Shown in pieces: positions 51,901 to 64,000 of a stretch of 64,000 bases of DNA. Every line of letters begins with the position of its first letter. The stretch's first letter is position 1. Source of the stretch: Archilochus colubris (taxonomy: Eukaryota > Chordata > Aves > Apodiformes > Trochilidae); NCBI GenBank assembly GCA_023079485.1, contig CM041090.1, positions 37,598,874 through 37,662,873 on the forward strand. The letters are read 5' to 3'. The notes under the pieces are model-generated. The model had not been told where the DNA came from. It searched no databases and saw only the letters and a program-made list of their open reading frames with translations. Both the position numbers and the translations under genes were made by a program.

Positions 51901-53357
51901 GCCTGCATTTCATTCCATTTGTATTCTCATTCACCCTAAAAAAAAGCTCCTGGGAAGGCTGGGCATCCCTGTCCTGGTCCCACTAGAGGGTACCATCACC
52001 CCAGAGTGGTGCTGCACAGGAGCTCTGTGGAGTTCTGCTCCTAATGAAACCTGAAAGCCAGGCTCAGGAAAGTAAAAATCAAACTTTACAGAAAAGCATG
52101 CTGTAATTTTATGATGCACTTTAATTTGATTCTGTTTAGCTGGAGCTGCCCCCTGGGCAGGCTGGGACTGCCCCGTGTAGTGTATGGCTGTGCTTTCAAC
52201 TAACAGCTCCAGCCTCTTCCAAGGATGTAAATGTGAGAGCCTCCTCTGCAATCAAAGACAAAAATTACTCTAAGGAGTAAATTAAAAAATCCGAGAGGCC
52301 CATAGGAGTTCACATGTATAATACATATTTAATCTTATCAGAGGGATAAGATAAAAAAAATTGAGATCTTTGATATTATTTGCATTACAGCAGTGCCTGA
52401 GGGGAGTCAAACAAGCACAGGACTGCCCTGTGCTAGGAACTGGACAAGCACCTAGTAAGAAGCACACAGCTTGCCCCATGTAAATTGCAATCAAAACAGA
52501 CATGGCATCAAGGAAGAAGAAAAACAGATCAGAGGGGAAAAGGAGGTGGCCCAGGACTACCCTGAAGATGGGACAGAGCCAGGAGAAGGACCCAGGTCAC
52601 CCAGATCCCCCACGAGTGTCCTCCTCCTTGGCTCACACAACCTCGAGTGCCGTATGCTCACAGCGTACCCTGTGGTTTGTTTTTTCCGGCAAGGTTACAA
52701 ACAGGGATGCACAAATCCTCTGAAAGCCAAGTCCCCTGCAGCCCAGTTCCAGCTAAAATAAAGCCAGACACAGGAAAACCTAGCATGAGTCAACATTAGC
52801 CTAAACTGTGACCTAGTGAAAAGAACCAAATATTTGGAAATGCCACCTATTTTCACGTTGATGAAAAATACACTCAGCACTTCAAGTTCTGCCTGTTCCA
52901 ATATTTCCCATATCCCTGGAGACTAGTGGCTAAATTTGTATCTGACATACTCTAAGGGAAGCTCAGAAGGTCTTGGTGAGGAGTTTGGCTCACATAACTG
53001 GCTAGGCTAATGGCCATTTTTTATCCAGATTAGGGATATCATCCTGGAACTTATGCAACTCAGTCTCACTTCAAAGGGAAGAGACAGTTCTTGGCTACAG
53101 CAAGCAAACTCCCTACCCTCCTTCTGCTCCATACTGCTGCAAGATCTGGTTTGCTTTCTACTGAACTGGGATCTTTCCTTTATATTCTTACACTGCAGGA
53201 AAAGTTTCCTCTCAGATTTGTTCCATTAGCATCCACTTTCCAATATTTCCTTCCACATTCACAGCTCTTTAGATGCCAGTGAAGGTGGGATATGGAAGGT
53301 GCATCAGATAGTCCAGCTTATACCTAGGATAAAAGAGACAACAATTTTCTGTGTCAT

Positions 53358-53404
53358 AAAAAAAAAAAAAAACAAAAAAACAAAAAAACAAAAAAAAAAA
53401 AAAA
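53358..53404 (+). repeat. A-rich tract with a regular C every 8 bases
   Basis: About 15 A, then three C residues spaced by seven A each, then about 15 A, giving (A7C)n inside a poly-A tract. Confidence 0.95.
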
Positions 53405-53769
53405 CCACAACCCAGCAGCCTCAAACAAATGAAAATGACAGCTTGTAAATATCTGGAGTTGCTGCTGGGGTGTGACTGATGTAATGGGATCAAATTCTGA
53501 AGGAAATGTTAAGATATGTAACAGCCTGAGGTCCCTCATGGCAAACACCGTAGAAGAATCATTAACTGGTAGGGCAGCAGGGAGTTGTCCAGCAAGATGG
53601 ATTGAAATATTCCACCAAAACAAAGCCCTCTGATGGGAAATGTGCTGGTTTCCACCCAGCTCCCAGAGGGAAGGCTGGCTCAATCCAGAATGGGACTTTG
53701 GTCAGTGTTTAGAGACAGATCAACAGTCAAGGTACCCTCATGGGATGTGGCACACCACAGTGTAAATCC

Positions 53770-53852
53770 TAGGTTTGCAAAAGGACTTGAACTTGGGACT
53801 TCAACATCTCTGGGGATTGCCCTAACCACAAGGCTGTTTGCTATTTTAGTGT
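53770..53852 (-). mobile_element. tRNA-derived SINE relic (pol III head)
   Basis: On the minus strand the sequence reads AGCCTTGTGGTTAGGGCAAT (box A-like, 53818-53836) and, about 25-30 bases on, AAGTTCAAGTCC (box B-like, 53783-53794). The spacing and order match a tRNA gene, but the cloverleaf is not intact. The downstream (lower-coordinate) body to about 53640 may belong to it; no family could be assigned. An AAAAT pentamer run lies just beyond its 5' side at 53895-53933. Confidence 0.6.
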
Positions 53853-53894
53853 TACTAGCTCTCTTACTCACTCAGCATTTTGTAGTAAAAGGAG

Positions 53895-53933
53895 AAATAA
53901 AATAAAATAAAATAAAATAAAATAAAATAAAAT
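53895..53933 (+). repeat. (AAAAT)n pentanucleotide microsatellite
   Basis: Thymines recur every five bases from 53898 to 53933, giving eight uninterrupted units. Confidence 0.95.
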
Positions 53934-56900
53934 GAAACCAAAACCAAAACCAACCTGAGTTAATAACAGAAAAAAGTTTTCTTCTGAAGACTGAAAAATT
54001 CACAATATTAATTACTTAACAAGTACTTTACATGCCTGAAACTCCTCCTGATGTCTACAGAGCAAGTTAGGTGGATGGGATTTTTGAGAGCTGAGCACTA
54101 CTGGGTTTGATTTGAGAGCCAGGACAACCTGCAGGTACTTACATTTGTCCTTGCTGCAGGAACTATTGAAAGCCCATTGACATGGCTGGAGAACTTTCCT
54201 CTCTGAAAAAAAAGGGATATAAATATTAAACATTAAACATATAAACATTAAATGTGATTGTTATAAAATCTGCTCAAATGGAGTTGGTGGTTCATTTTGT
54301 CTTCTTTTTGGGGGGTGGGTGAAAAGAGGGGGGGAAAAAAACATGACAAATTTCTTACATAAAATGATATGATGTGGTTTTCACTAATGTGAAAATTTCT
54401 GATGTACATTTCCATACAGCTCTGCCTGTAAAATATTTTAGGAGCTTTGTGCACAGGATGTGTTCTGATACAGGTGGATTGTACATGAATAAGCAGTGCA
54501 ATGAACACACACACATACTCCCCAAAACCCCACTGAGTTGGTAGATATCAAAACCAGAACCTGCCATTCCCTTTAGGAAGCCTTACCTAAATGCTTGGAG
54601 CTCTCTCCCTGCATTCAATTTACAAAAGAAATAGCAGAAGAATGGCTGTCATTTCCCTGCTGATTTTGACAGTGGCTGCACCCTTGTGTCATTCAAGATT
54701 TTTAAATGAAAAACACTATGTGCTTCAAATGGATTGAGTAGCTATATTTTGGCATTCTGCTTATGACAAAGAACTATTTGTTATTGAGTCTTTAGTGGTC
54801 CATAACATCAACTTCATTCTAATTACCAAGGCAGCCAAGTAATAGTTTTCTCTATTTAAACATATTTGTAAGACTATCACCAGAAATAAAGCCATCAGTA
54901 ACTAGGCCAGTAAACAGTGCAGTTTGCTGACTAGTGTTTGTTTTATAACCTTTGGCACATCTTGATATGTACATAATAATAGTTCTTAACCCATAAATAA
55001 TATTTTACAGAGGTCACACTATAGTTATTTAAGTTCAGGGGTTTATTTCCCAGAACACTAAGTAGCTGTGAATGAATTATGTTTAGTCTGATCCGCCACA
55101 GAAGGGTCATAAACTTATAAGTTGTAGCAAACCATGGAATATTACTCCTGTATGTCAGGCAAACTGTAAATGTAAAAGAATAATGCTTGATAAGGGGAAA
55201 GTCTTTTTATTTTGTTAAAGTAATATATGTTTCTAGGGAAAGACTATAAAAATTCATTTTAAGTTAAGTGACAATTTGGGCAATCTATCCCCATACAGCC
55301 TGTGAATTCTGCTTGCTACAGGGGACTCTCTCGGCGTGTCTGAGGGGCTACAAACTCCTTTCTCAGCAGGGAATCTTTTTCTTTCTTGGTTTCCTTTGGC
55401 TTACAGTGTCTCAGAAGCCACAGGAGGTGATGAGAGAAAATTTTGTGCCTTTGCATAGGGTTAATGGAAAAAGGGGTCATTAAATGCTGCTGATAGCCTC
55501 TTGCACTGCAACAGCCTTGGACAAAGAGAAGGCTACTACCTCCCTTATGAAACCTGATGTACAGAGAAGGGGCTGAGGGATGGAGGGGAACTAAGCTGCT
55601 GATCATCAAGGTAGGGACTTTGATCACTTTGGAGGCTGCTTGGGGTCACCTACCAAGAGAGGTATGGCAAAAAGCAGTGGCAGGGAATTGAAAATGAAGA
55701 GACCAAAGGGAATCTAAGTTCTGGGAAAGACAGTGTGTGCAGGAAACAGGAGATGGGGCCTGTTTTCATAAGAGAAGGGTATTTGTTAATCACAAGACCA
55801 GCTGAGATAAAGGAATCCAGCCAAAGAGGTGAAGAAAAGGCTCCCAAGTCCTGAAGAGATGGCATAGGCAGTAGGAGTGAGAAAGAGCTAGATCTGCAAG
55901 AACTCTTCCTTGATCCCAGGGAACACACTAAAACAAGGAAAGTAGGGAAGCATGCTGAGTCTGTGTGGTTTGGTGTTGATTACAGGAATAATTTCAAAGC
56001 AAAACCTGACTTTCTGTGTGCTTCTACCATCCCTTGTGCCCAAAGCAGTGAAGTGCAGGGTCAGAGCCCTAGGAAAAGGCAGTTTTAGGGAAGGAGAAAG
56101 AAAAACACTGGTCCTGAGACTGTGTTGGACCAGTAACTCCCATTTCAGGGAATGGAGCCCCTCACTACCAGCTCATCTGATGAAATGATGTGGGAGACCC
56201 AGTTCACTGCATGCAGCCTCACACTTGTGGCCCCAGCAGCAGCTTGCAGACTCAAGACCATGCCACACCACCCTGCCCTGTGTTGCCTCTGGCAGGTACA
56301 GCACTGTGCTAACCTCCCCTTTTTGTTACCAGATGGACTGGAGAAAACTGAGGGCTGTAAAAAATCAGAAAAGTTTCATGGATGACCTTTAAGGGAGGTG
56401 AGGCAGAGACACAGAACCCTAAACAGAACACTAAGCATGAACCAAGAGGATCAATAATGAAGATCGGATCGTTCTGGTTCTCCCAAATTTCCCAATTCCA
56501 ACCAACTGCTTTGCTCCCGCTGACTGCAGGGAGCCTTGCTGTGAAATTCCAGCTATCCTGGAGACTTCTGAGAAGAGGAGATAAATAACAGTAAAGCAAA
56601 AAGTCACCAGCTGCATTTTTCAAGTTCGTACTCCTGGTGCCAGCTGCCTAAATCCAGGATCAGCTGTTGTGGGAGTGCTGTGGCATGGTGAGGCAAGACC
56701 CAGTTCCCTGCCCAGCTGAGCCCTCTGCTATTTGCAAGTTGTGTTAATGTTCTGGCACTTCCTTCTGTGCAAAATCAGTCCTGCCTAAATGAAGACTTGC
56801 ACACCAGTGGGGGAGATTTTTAAAGTAAAAATATGACAGTGAATTGTTGAATTCCCGCTGAAAGCCAGCAGGAGATGCATGCCTAACTTCTTTCAATTGC

Positions 56901-59282
56901 CTTGAAAAACTCTCATTAATATCATTTTGAAATTCATTACTTATTAAAAAGAAAATAAGATTTGGGTGATTATTCTCGCCTCTAAGGAATTTAAGAACAA
57001 ATTATTTCTACTTCATGTAACCTTTGAGGGAACTCATAAAAACAAGCATTTAAAATAAAAACACTCTTAAGTGTTCTGACCCAAGTGCCAGTACTGCAAT
57101 TCTTAAGTATTTTCTTATGATGCTGGATTCAAACTGAATTGTAAATTCTAGGGGTGAGGGTCTGAAACTAAGGGCTTCTGGGAACTGCATAACTTGTGAA
57201 AGTTGGTTTCCTGGGGCTGTCTCTCCTGCTTGGAGAATGAACTCCAGCAGAGACTTCTCCTGTCCTTGGGGACTTCACTATGGCTGCTTCGCATGGATTT
57301 CCCATTTCTATTAATACAGCAGAGGTTGTGCTGCAGCCTTTCTCTTGTGTCTGTGATTTATTTGCATCTTTCTCCTTTACACAGACAGCTGCTTCCATAA
57401 AACCTGTAGGAATCCTCTCTGAATCTTTACTTTGTATCTTATTTCTGTTTGTCTGGTTTGGCTGAAATTCCCTAACACTTTCAATATATTTCTTGGGTGA
57501 ATGGAAGCCAAAAATACAGGTGTAGAAAAAATGTGATGTGTTAGGTAGGCTTTTTTGTTTGTTTGTTTCCTTACCCATAAAGACAATTTCATCTGTATTT
57601 TATCACTGAGTTTATTCAGTGTGAAATTTCAATTCAAAATAATGGGAAAATAAAAGAAATTGTGTAAACATAACATCTCCTACATCCAGAACAGGTTTAA
57701 GGAACAGAGACTTTGGGCTCCCTGCTGATCCAAACAAGTGTCAGAAAGCTGCTGGCTGTGCTCTGTGACCATCCATTTCAGAGATACCAGAAAGAGGTCA
57801 TGTTGTACTTTTTATTATCTGTATTTAACTTCAAGCATTTGAGATTACAGCAAATAATATCACTGTTATATAAAGCATAATTGCTCTGCCCTTTACTTGG
57901 TTCCCCCAGCTGCCAAACAACAGTGGGATATAAAAAGTTTCATACTTTTTTCCTAGGTAGGGAAAGGTCACAAAGCAACACAGTATAAAAATCACTGATT
58001 TTCAAGGCCACTTTATACCTACCATCACCCTGGACTGGACAGAAGGTATGTAATGTCATTCCTATATTTCTAGGGCTTACATACAGCATACAGGGCTGTG
58101 ACTTTAATGCCTGAACATCTTGTGCTTGATTTCTGAGTGCAATACAATTTCTTTCATTCTGGTAAAGAGGAGGTTTACAAACCAAGGCATTGTATAGCCC
58201 GACATAATTGTCTGATAAGAAGGACACATGAGCTTATTACTTACTCAATACATTGTATTCATTCAGTGCCTTCAATAAGCAGATGATGCCCTCAAGGATG
58301 CTATTGTGCCAAGCAACATGCAAGTATAGAATGAAGAACAGCCATCTCCCATGCCTACTTCTCTTAAACATATGGGGAGTTCAGCATCTGGGCCCATAGG
58401 CACATTTGTGACCATCAGTTCCCTGCTGCCCCCACAGCAACTCATTGTTGTTCACAGGAGACATCATAGTTTTCCATGCCTGCACTTTTTCATGAATCAA
58501 AAGCCTCCTCTGGTGTCACTGGGATTTAAGGGAAGCTTAGTCAGGCAAGTAAAGTCAATAGCTGTTGATTGCCTAAGTAAAACTGAGAGAGTCCTTTTGA
58601 ACATCACGTCCTAGGCATTTCAGGTGCACCAGAAACACAAGACAAGACTCCTTCTGCTGCTATTACAAAATTCAATATATTGTAATTAATTTAAGATGCT
58701 CTATTTATCATTTCTAGACATAAATAATCTCCGAGCACCACAAAGCATGACTGAAGCACCATTTTTTGCTCCCTATAATTTACAGTGAGTAGACTTTGAC
58801 TAATTATACTAATTATGTCTGGTACTAAGGACTGCAGCACACACCCCTCCCCCCAGACACAAACACACACAAGATCAGCAATTTTTTGAGCATACCATGT
58901 TTTCTACCAAGCTTCCAAAAATGGCATTTCTAAATTACTGAGATAATTACTTATTAATTATAATAGTGCCTAAAAATTCTAAGCACTGTTTTTCAAAGAG
59001 GACACAGACAGCTATATAAGAGCCCTGTAGGTGAAAGGCCCAGAAACACAATCACATTACAGCAGTTTAAATTACCACAGGTGAACAAAAGCATAGCTAC
59101 AGAGATTGTGCCTATTTTTAATCGGTTGCAGATAAAACATAAAATGCATTAACTCAAACCTCTCCTACTGAGATGTTAGAGAACATATTTTACCTTGGTT
59201 TTATTGCCTGGCCCCCATGAAGAAGTACTGCTTAGCTGTGTAGTTAAGCCAGAGTAAAGCATTAGGGCACCTGAGCACCACA

Positions 59283-59390
59283 GCTTTGAGCAACCTGGTC
59301 TAGTGGGAGGTGTCCCTACCCATGCAGGGAGGTTGGAACCAGGTGATCTTTAAGGCCCCTTCCAACCCAAACCATTCTATGATTCCCTGG
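59283..59390 (+). mobile_element. CR1 LINE fragment, short 3' tail
   Basis: This is closely similar to the fragment near 39.4 kb: GAGCAACCTGGTCTAGTGGG, then CCATGCAGGGAGGTTGGAAC, then CTTCCAACCCAAACCATTCT and ATGATTC. The near-identical 5' breakpoints reflect the usual short CR1 truncation or a shared subfamily. It is noncoding and lies in the upstream intergenic DNA. Confidence 0.95.
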
Positions 59391-62300
59391 TATAACACTC
59401 CCTGTATCACCCAGGGAGGGATGCAATCATTCCTGCAGACCATGGGTTTATGGGTACTACAAAGCACAAGGCCAAACACATGTGCTTCCTACTACGCTCT
59501 GCAAAAAGAGCAGATTAATAGATAATTAATACATATTGACTTGTCTCGTGGTGCTTAAAAAATGTGTTTTGCATTATGTTTTTGTAACAGTTGGCTAGCA
59601 AGCCTTGACCTGCAAGGGTTAGTATGAATACCTGCACAGCTGGAGCCTTCAGTGGCCAATCACAGTCCTGCTCTCATCATTTCCCAGTTTTACAAATGTA
59701 AATATTGGAGGTCTTGTTTAAACCTTCAGAACCTAAACATGTCATCACTATTAATAACATATGTTATAAGACACCACATGCTGACAAAATAACCTGCAGT
59801 AAATGACACCAAAAATATTGAAAAGCTTAGCATAAAATTGAAACTCGTTAATGGTAGACTGTGCAGTTTGGCATAGAACTAGAGGCAAGAATTCCACACA
59901 ATGGGCTGTGTGAGTGCTAACAGCAGGCTCCCACAAGATAAAATAAACTTGCTTTATGGACATGAGGAATTGATTTTTAATGAGATTCTGCTCGGCCGTA
60001 ACATCATCCTGGGAGGGTGAGCTGTTTTTCCCTTTGCCTCTGGTGCAAAATTATAGTTTGCAGAATAAAGACACGCTTAAATTAGGCCTATGGCTTTGCA
60101 CCTTCATGATATTAAGTGAAAAGTAGGTGTTATCCCAGGCCTGAGTATAAAATGGTTGTTAAAATGTCTACAAAGAAGATCTCCTCTTCTCCACATTACC
60201 TGTCTGTACAGTCTGGCACTGGGAGGTCAGTCTACAGCCAAACATGCACTCCTCAAGTTCCTTGGGATATAAATTATCTTGCAGACTTGTTTCCTGAAGT
60301 CAGATTAGTTAAAAAATAAAAATATTGCCATTTTAATTTATTCTTTTCATGTCCACGTCTCAACTGCCTGTTAAGAAGATGTTAACATGTAAAGAGGTTA
60401 TCAAACTTTCAGTTTAATATCAAATCACTGACAAAATCAGTCACAGCAAGCAAGGACTGTCCCTCTGCTGCCTATTCCCATTTCATTATCTTTCTTGTTT
60501 GTTCTACCAATTAAAACTACTACTAAACCTCCTCTTTGAACTGCAGAAAGAAAACCAGAGTCAAACAGATGGAAAGTGCCTTATAACCAGGCAACACTTG
60601 GGGAAAAACAGAATTCAAAAGCAAGAACAACTATCAAGCCTCTTCAGCTTTAAACTGAAAACATTTTCTTTACAAAGAAATCACAGTTTGGCTTCCTAAA
60701 TCAATGTCACTTGGCCCTGGAGGAGCTGAGAAACACAGAGTTGTTGCTTTTCTTTCCTCTCTGCTGTTATGGTTTGCACTGTTTGCGTGCAATCATTGGC
60801 TTTTAATTGCCTTCTATTGCCTATTTCACTTGTCAATAAATAGAAAGTGCAGGCCTATCACCAAAGGCCTTACATCTGTTTCTCATACATGTCAGCCACC
60901 CATGGTGCCTTAAGCTAAAGCTGTCCCCTACTGCTAACAGGCTACCAGTTTATTAGGGTTTTTTCTCCTGCCCTTTTAAAAAGATGAAAGTTCCTAAAAG
61001 TGGTGGGTTGGGTTTTTTTTTTTGTGTGCAAGTGATGGCTGAAGTTAATGAAGTAAGCATCTGTTAGGTGAGAGAAGGTCACTCTGGGGTTGGGCACCTC
61101 CCAGTGGTGGAACTGGCATTAACCCAGCGATTAGTATGTGATGACAACACCTTAAAGATAATTAGTTGACAATGAGTTGAGAGCCTGTTAACCCCTTTAA
61201 CACCTTATGGTTTATGATTATAATGAAGCACTTTGGGACAAACCAAAATAGATCTAAGTTATCTAGTTTTCCTTGAGTGATTTGGCTTTTTGTGTCTGTG
61301 TGTGTTTCACTTACCATTTTTGGTCCTTCTTCCACAGAAACAGCTGCCAGAATCTAGGAGCATGTTTCTTTATCTTCATCGACCAGGACTGAAAAGGGCA
61401 CCAGCTTTCTGTCCACTTTTCTCCACTACCTATGAGGTTAAAGACTGGCCTAGAATAGAAACCAGTGCTGGGATAAACACATGAGAACAGATATTTGTAA
61501 GTTAATGGGATTTCTGGTGTGACTGAAGCCCTAACATCAAGTTAAACTTTTTTCAGGTGTTTTTTCACACTGATGTAGAGAAAAACCCTGCACAGTTTTC
61601 ATTGAAGCCACTGGATCTGATTCATCTGAGTGTTACAGGTGTATACAACAAGGTTTCCCCCAGAAACAGGGTCTACATGACTTTTATCAACTAAAACATG
61701 GTAAGAAACATAGGATCAGGCCACATCTCCATTTAAGTGAAGCAAACAGAAAACAGCGTGGGTCATGGGTGTGAGGAGGAGGAAGCAAATGGAGAACAAC
61801 TGGTAGTCTGCTGTGATTTATATACACTGGCATTTCCCATCTTCATTCATTCACTCAACATGTTTAATCATGACACAAGAGCTCAAATTATTACTGGCAG
61901 TAGCTCAAGAAATTTGGCAAAAGCAAAGTAAAATAAACCTGTGTGCAGCATTCAAGAAAAGCTTGTCTTGAGATTAGAAATAAAATTCCATTTAATTTTA
62001 AAAAATATATTTTTTGCTCCCCTCTTCCTTTGCATTTTCTAGTTCGGTGTGGCAGTGCTGGTGAGAAAGCTTCACAAAAACATGTTCTTACAGCATTTTT
62101 TTACACAGACCCAGGAGAAGGACTGGTCTTGCTTTCATTAGGTCTAGCATAGAACTTCTGTTAATTTCAGCAGGAACAGGCTTTATGTTTGGGTACATAC
62201 CCATCATTAACCAGGGTAGTAGGATGTACAGTATTTCCACACAATTCTCATTTCTCCTGTGTCTGCCATTTCAGTCCCTTAAAGTGTTTTAAAAACACCA

Positions 62301-63109
62301 GTAAATTAACTTCCATTGTGGCAAACATTCCCTGGAGAGACTTTTATTCCCAGGTGACAGGCCAGGAAAGCTTGCAAAGGATCCCCACAGCAGTTACAAC
62401 CCAGACCTCCTGGCTCCCTGCCTTGTGCTTTACTGCTAATTAAATACATCTAGCTGAATGCAGAAAGCGTAGAGTTTTGTTATGCTTTTTAGATTTAAAG
62501 GCAATATATGGATTAAGCACTGTATCAAATGTCTGTAAATTAAAAAATAAAAGTATTTCCAGCAATTTCCAAGTCCCTTATTAACTAGGTTGTACTACTG
62601 GGTAGTACCAAGTTTAAGGAAAACTTACTTAGTAGAATTCTAGGAGTAGAAAAAGTGTCCTCCAAAAGCCAGCATTTTGTTATCCAAAACTGACTCAACT
62701 GTGCTGTTATGACCATCAGTTCTTTTAGCAGTGAACAGAGGTCATGATAACTTTAACTTAGACACAGTTAGTGAACATAATTTGCTATTATAGGTAGGCA
62801 GGTCATAAAACCAGAATTCCTGGAACACATCAGTGATTGCTTCAGTCTTGCTTATTAAATTTAATTCATAATAAATTAATCAATCTGCTTCATGATACAA
62901 AAGAAAATATATTTAAAATGCCTTACAAAATCAGATTCTCTTGTCTGAGGGTTATTGCTCACATATTGGTCTTTAGATTTCTAAGTCCTGCAACCCTTAA
63001 AGGGATGATTAGTCACAATCTTAAGCACAGAATTATTTGTCTGAAAATTAATTTCAAAAATACAGCTCATAGTTAATGATAGAATTCAAAGGTCAACTTT
63101 ATGGACTAA

Positions 63110-63180
63110 ATCACCAGCTGGTATAAAAAGGTCTGGCTCCATTGGCTTCAGCAGAGCTACAGAAATTTATGCCAGGGGAA
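63110..63180. repeat. Possible ancient palindromic interspersed repeat
   Basis: Two imperfect inverted arms flank GGCTCCATTGGCTTCAGCAG: CAGCTGGTATAAA (about 63114) and AAATTTATGCCAGGGG (about 63164). The layout resembles an old repeat common in reptiles and birds, with CCAGCTG...TAAA arms around a 'CCATTG-CTTCA' centre and followed by 'GATCTG'. It is short and diverged, so assignment is tentative. Confidence 0.35.
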
Positions 63181-64000
63181 GATCTGTCCTCATCTCTACA
63201 AAATATTTTTTAGCCAGTTATTTTCTTTATCCATTTTAAGCTACTTTTAGAACACTGCTCTGGGGAACCCATCTAAAATATTTGTTTATAATGGGATTCT
63301 GTTTCAAGCTGCACAGTCCTGTTGAATTCAGCTCTTACTTGCCTTTCCTGTTATCTTATCAAAAATTACAAAAACTCATGCTGATTTCAGCATACATGAA
63401 TCCAGAAAACACACAGCTTGGACAAGTCTGTTGGAAACCAGACCTATGCAAAAACCTTAGCAGTATCTGGATGTGGGATAAGTGGACTTATTAAGGATGT
63501 CCAGTCAGAGTTCTTTTTTTTTTTTTTGTACAGTTCACAATCTCTTTCAAAGATGCTTATGGTACTGTTGTCACCACCCTGCTCTGTTGTTTGCTGCTGC
63601 CTCCTCGGGGAGGAGTCTATCCAGATCACTTTCCAGCTGGATTTGCATTATCCCAGAAAAGTGGGAACAGCTGGTTTGGTTTTGCTGATCATAAAGTATT
63701 TCCTTAAGAATTTTCAAGCCATATAGTAAGGTGTCCAGGCATTTTCATCCAGAAAAAAAAAAATTGTCAGTGTACAAGGATTTGTCTATTAAGTATTTCA
63801 CCCCATCACCTAACCTCACAAATGCCAGTCCAAACCATAGAGGTCATGTAGGTTAGATGTTGATGGAGCAACAGTTGGAGGTTATCCATGTCATACAACC
63901 AGAAAGGAATAGTATGAACTGGACATTTTGACAGACATTATTATCACCACTTATTTTCACAACGTTGTTCTACGTGTTCTAGGTGTGGCCACAGCCAAAA

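Larger units (their letters stand above)
42298..64000. other. Intergenic region upstream of PRKCH, no gene recognised
   Basis: These 21.7 kb contain no open reading frame with a recognisable protein. The content I can support is repetitive: an old CR1 relic (45.1-45.9 kb), a tRNA-derived SINE head (53.8 kb), one avian CR1 tail (59.3 kb), a possible palindromic old repeat (63.1 kb), a 28-bp tandem duplication (44.4 kb), an AAAAT pentamer run and several poly-A tracts. In human the neighbour upstream of PRKCH is the single-coding-exon gene TMEM30B, which would show as a frame of about 350 codons; it is not here. The stretches 42.3-44.4, 46-53, 54-59 and 59.4-63 kb otherwise look like ordinary AT-leaning noncoding DNA. 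Confidence 0.8.

Overview
This is vertebrate, almost certainly bird, nuclear DNA. Chicken-repeat-1 (CR1) LINE tails ending in variants of ATTCTATGATTC lie on both strands, there are solo LTRs of the avian ERV type, no Alu or L1 elements are seen, and protein-coding sequence is very sparse. A passerine or another neoavian is my best guess from the LTR sequences, but the species cannot be fixed. There is no bacterial, phage, CRISPR or operon content. I found no novel multi-gene system.

The one gene I can support is PRKCH (protein kinase C eta), read on the minus strand. Coding exon 1 (41184-41543) encodes residues 1-120, most of the N-terminal novel-type C2 domain. Coding exon 2 is only 64 bases (13628-13691). 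It encodes the next 21 codons plus one base, and both of its splice sites are intact. Intron 1 is therefore about 27.5 kb (13692-41183). Intron 2 fills at least 13.6 kb and runs off the left edge. The C1 and kinase exons lie beyond position 1.

Exon 1 sits in a CpG island (about 41130-42290) that carries a GC-box cluster and, at its upstream edge, a TATAAAGG motif on the gene strand. The 5' leader between that motif and the start codon holds exactly two upstream ATGs. The nearer one opens a 13-codon, arginine-rich uORF in a strong Kozak context, whose peptide has a PKC-pseudosubstrate-like RRRPA stretch. This resembles the two-uORF translational control described for human PKC eta, and it is the most interesting observation in the window. 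A G-rich 8-bp tandem repeat lies just before the main start codon.

From about 42.3 kb to 64 kb is upstream intergenic DNA with no gene I can support. Across introns and intergenic DNA the recognisable items are two solo LTRs (12159-12490 minus; 17601-18198 plus), three avian CR1 3' fragments (19265-19800 minus; 39386-39494 plus; 59283-59390 plus), one older CR1 relic with RT-derived and 3'-terminal sequence (about 45100-45945 plus), a tRNA-derived SINE head (about 53770-53850 minus), a possible old palindromic repeat near 63.1 kb, several short tandem duplications, and microsatellites. Most long reading frames elsewhere look like chance or GC-rich shadow frames.
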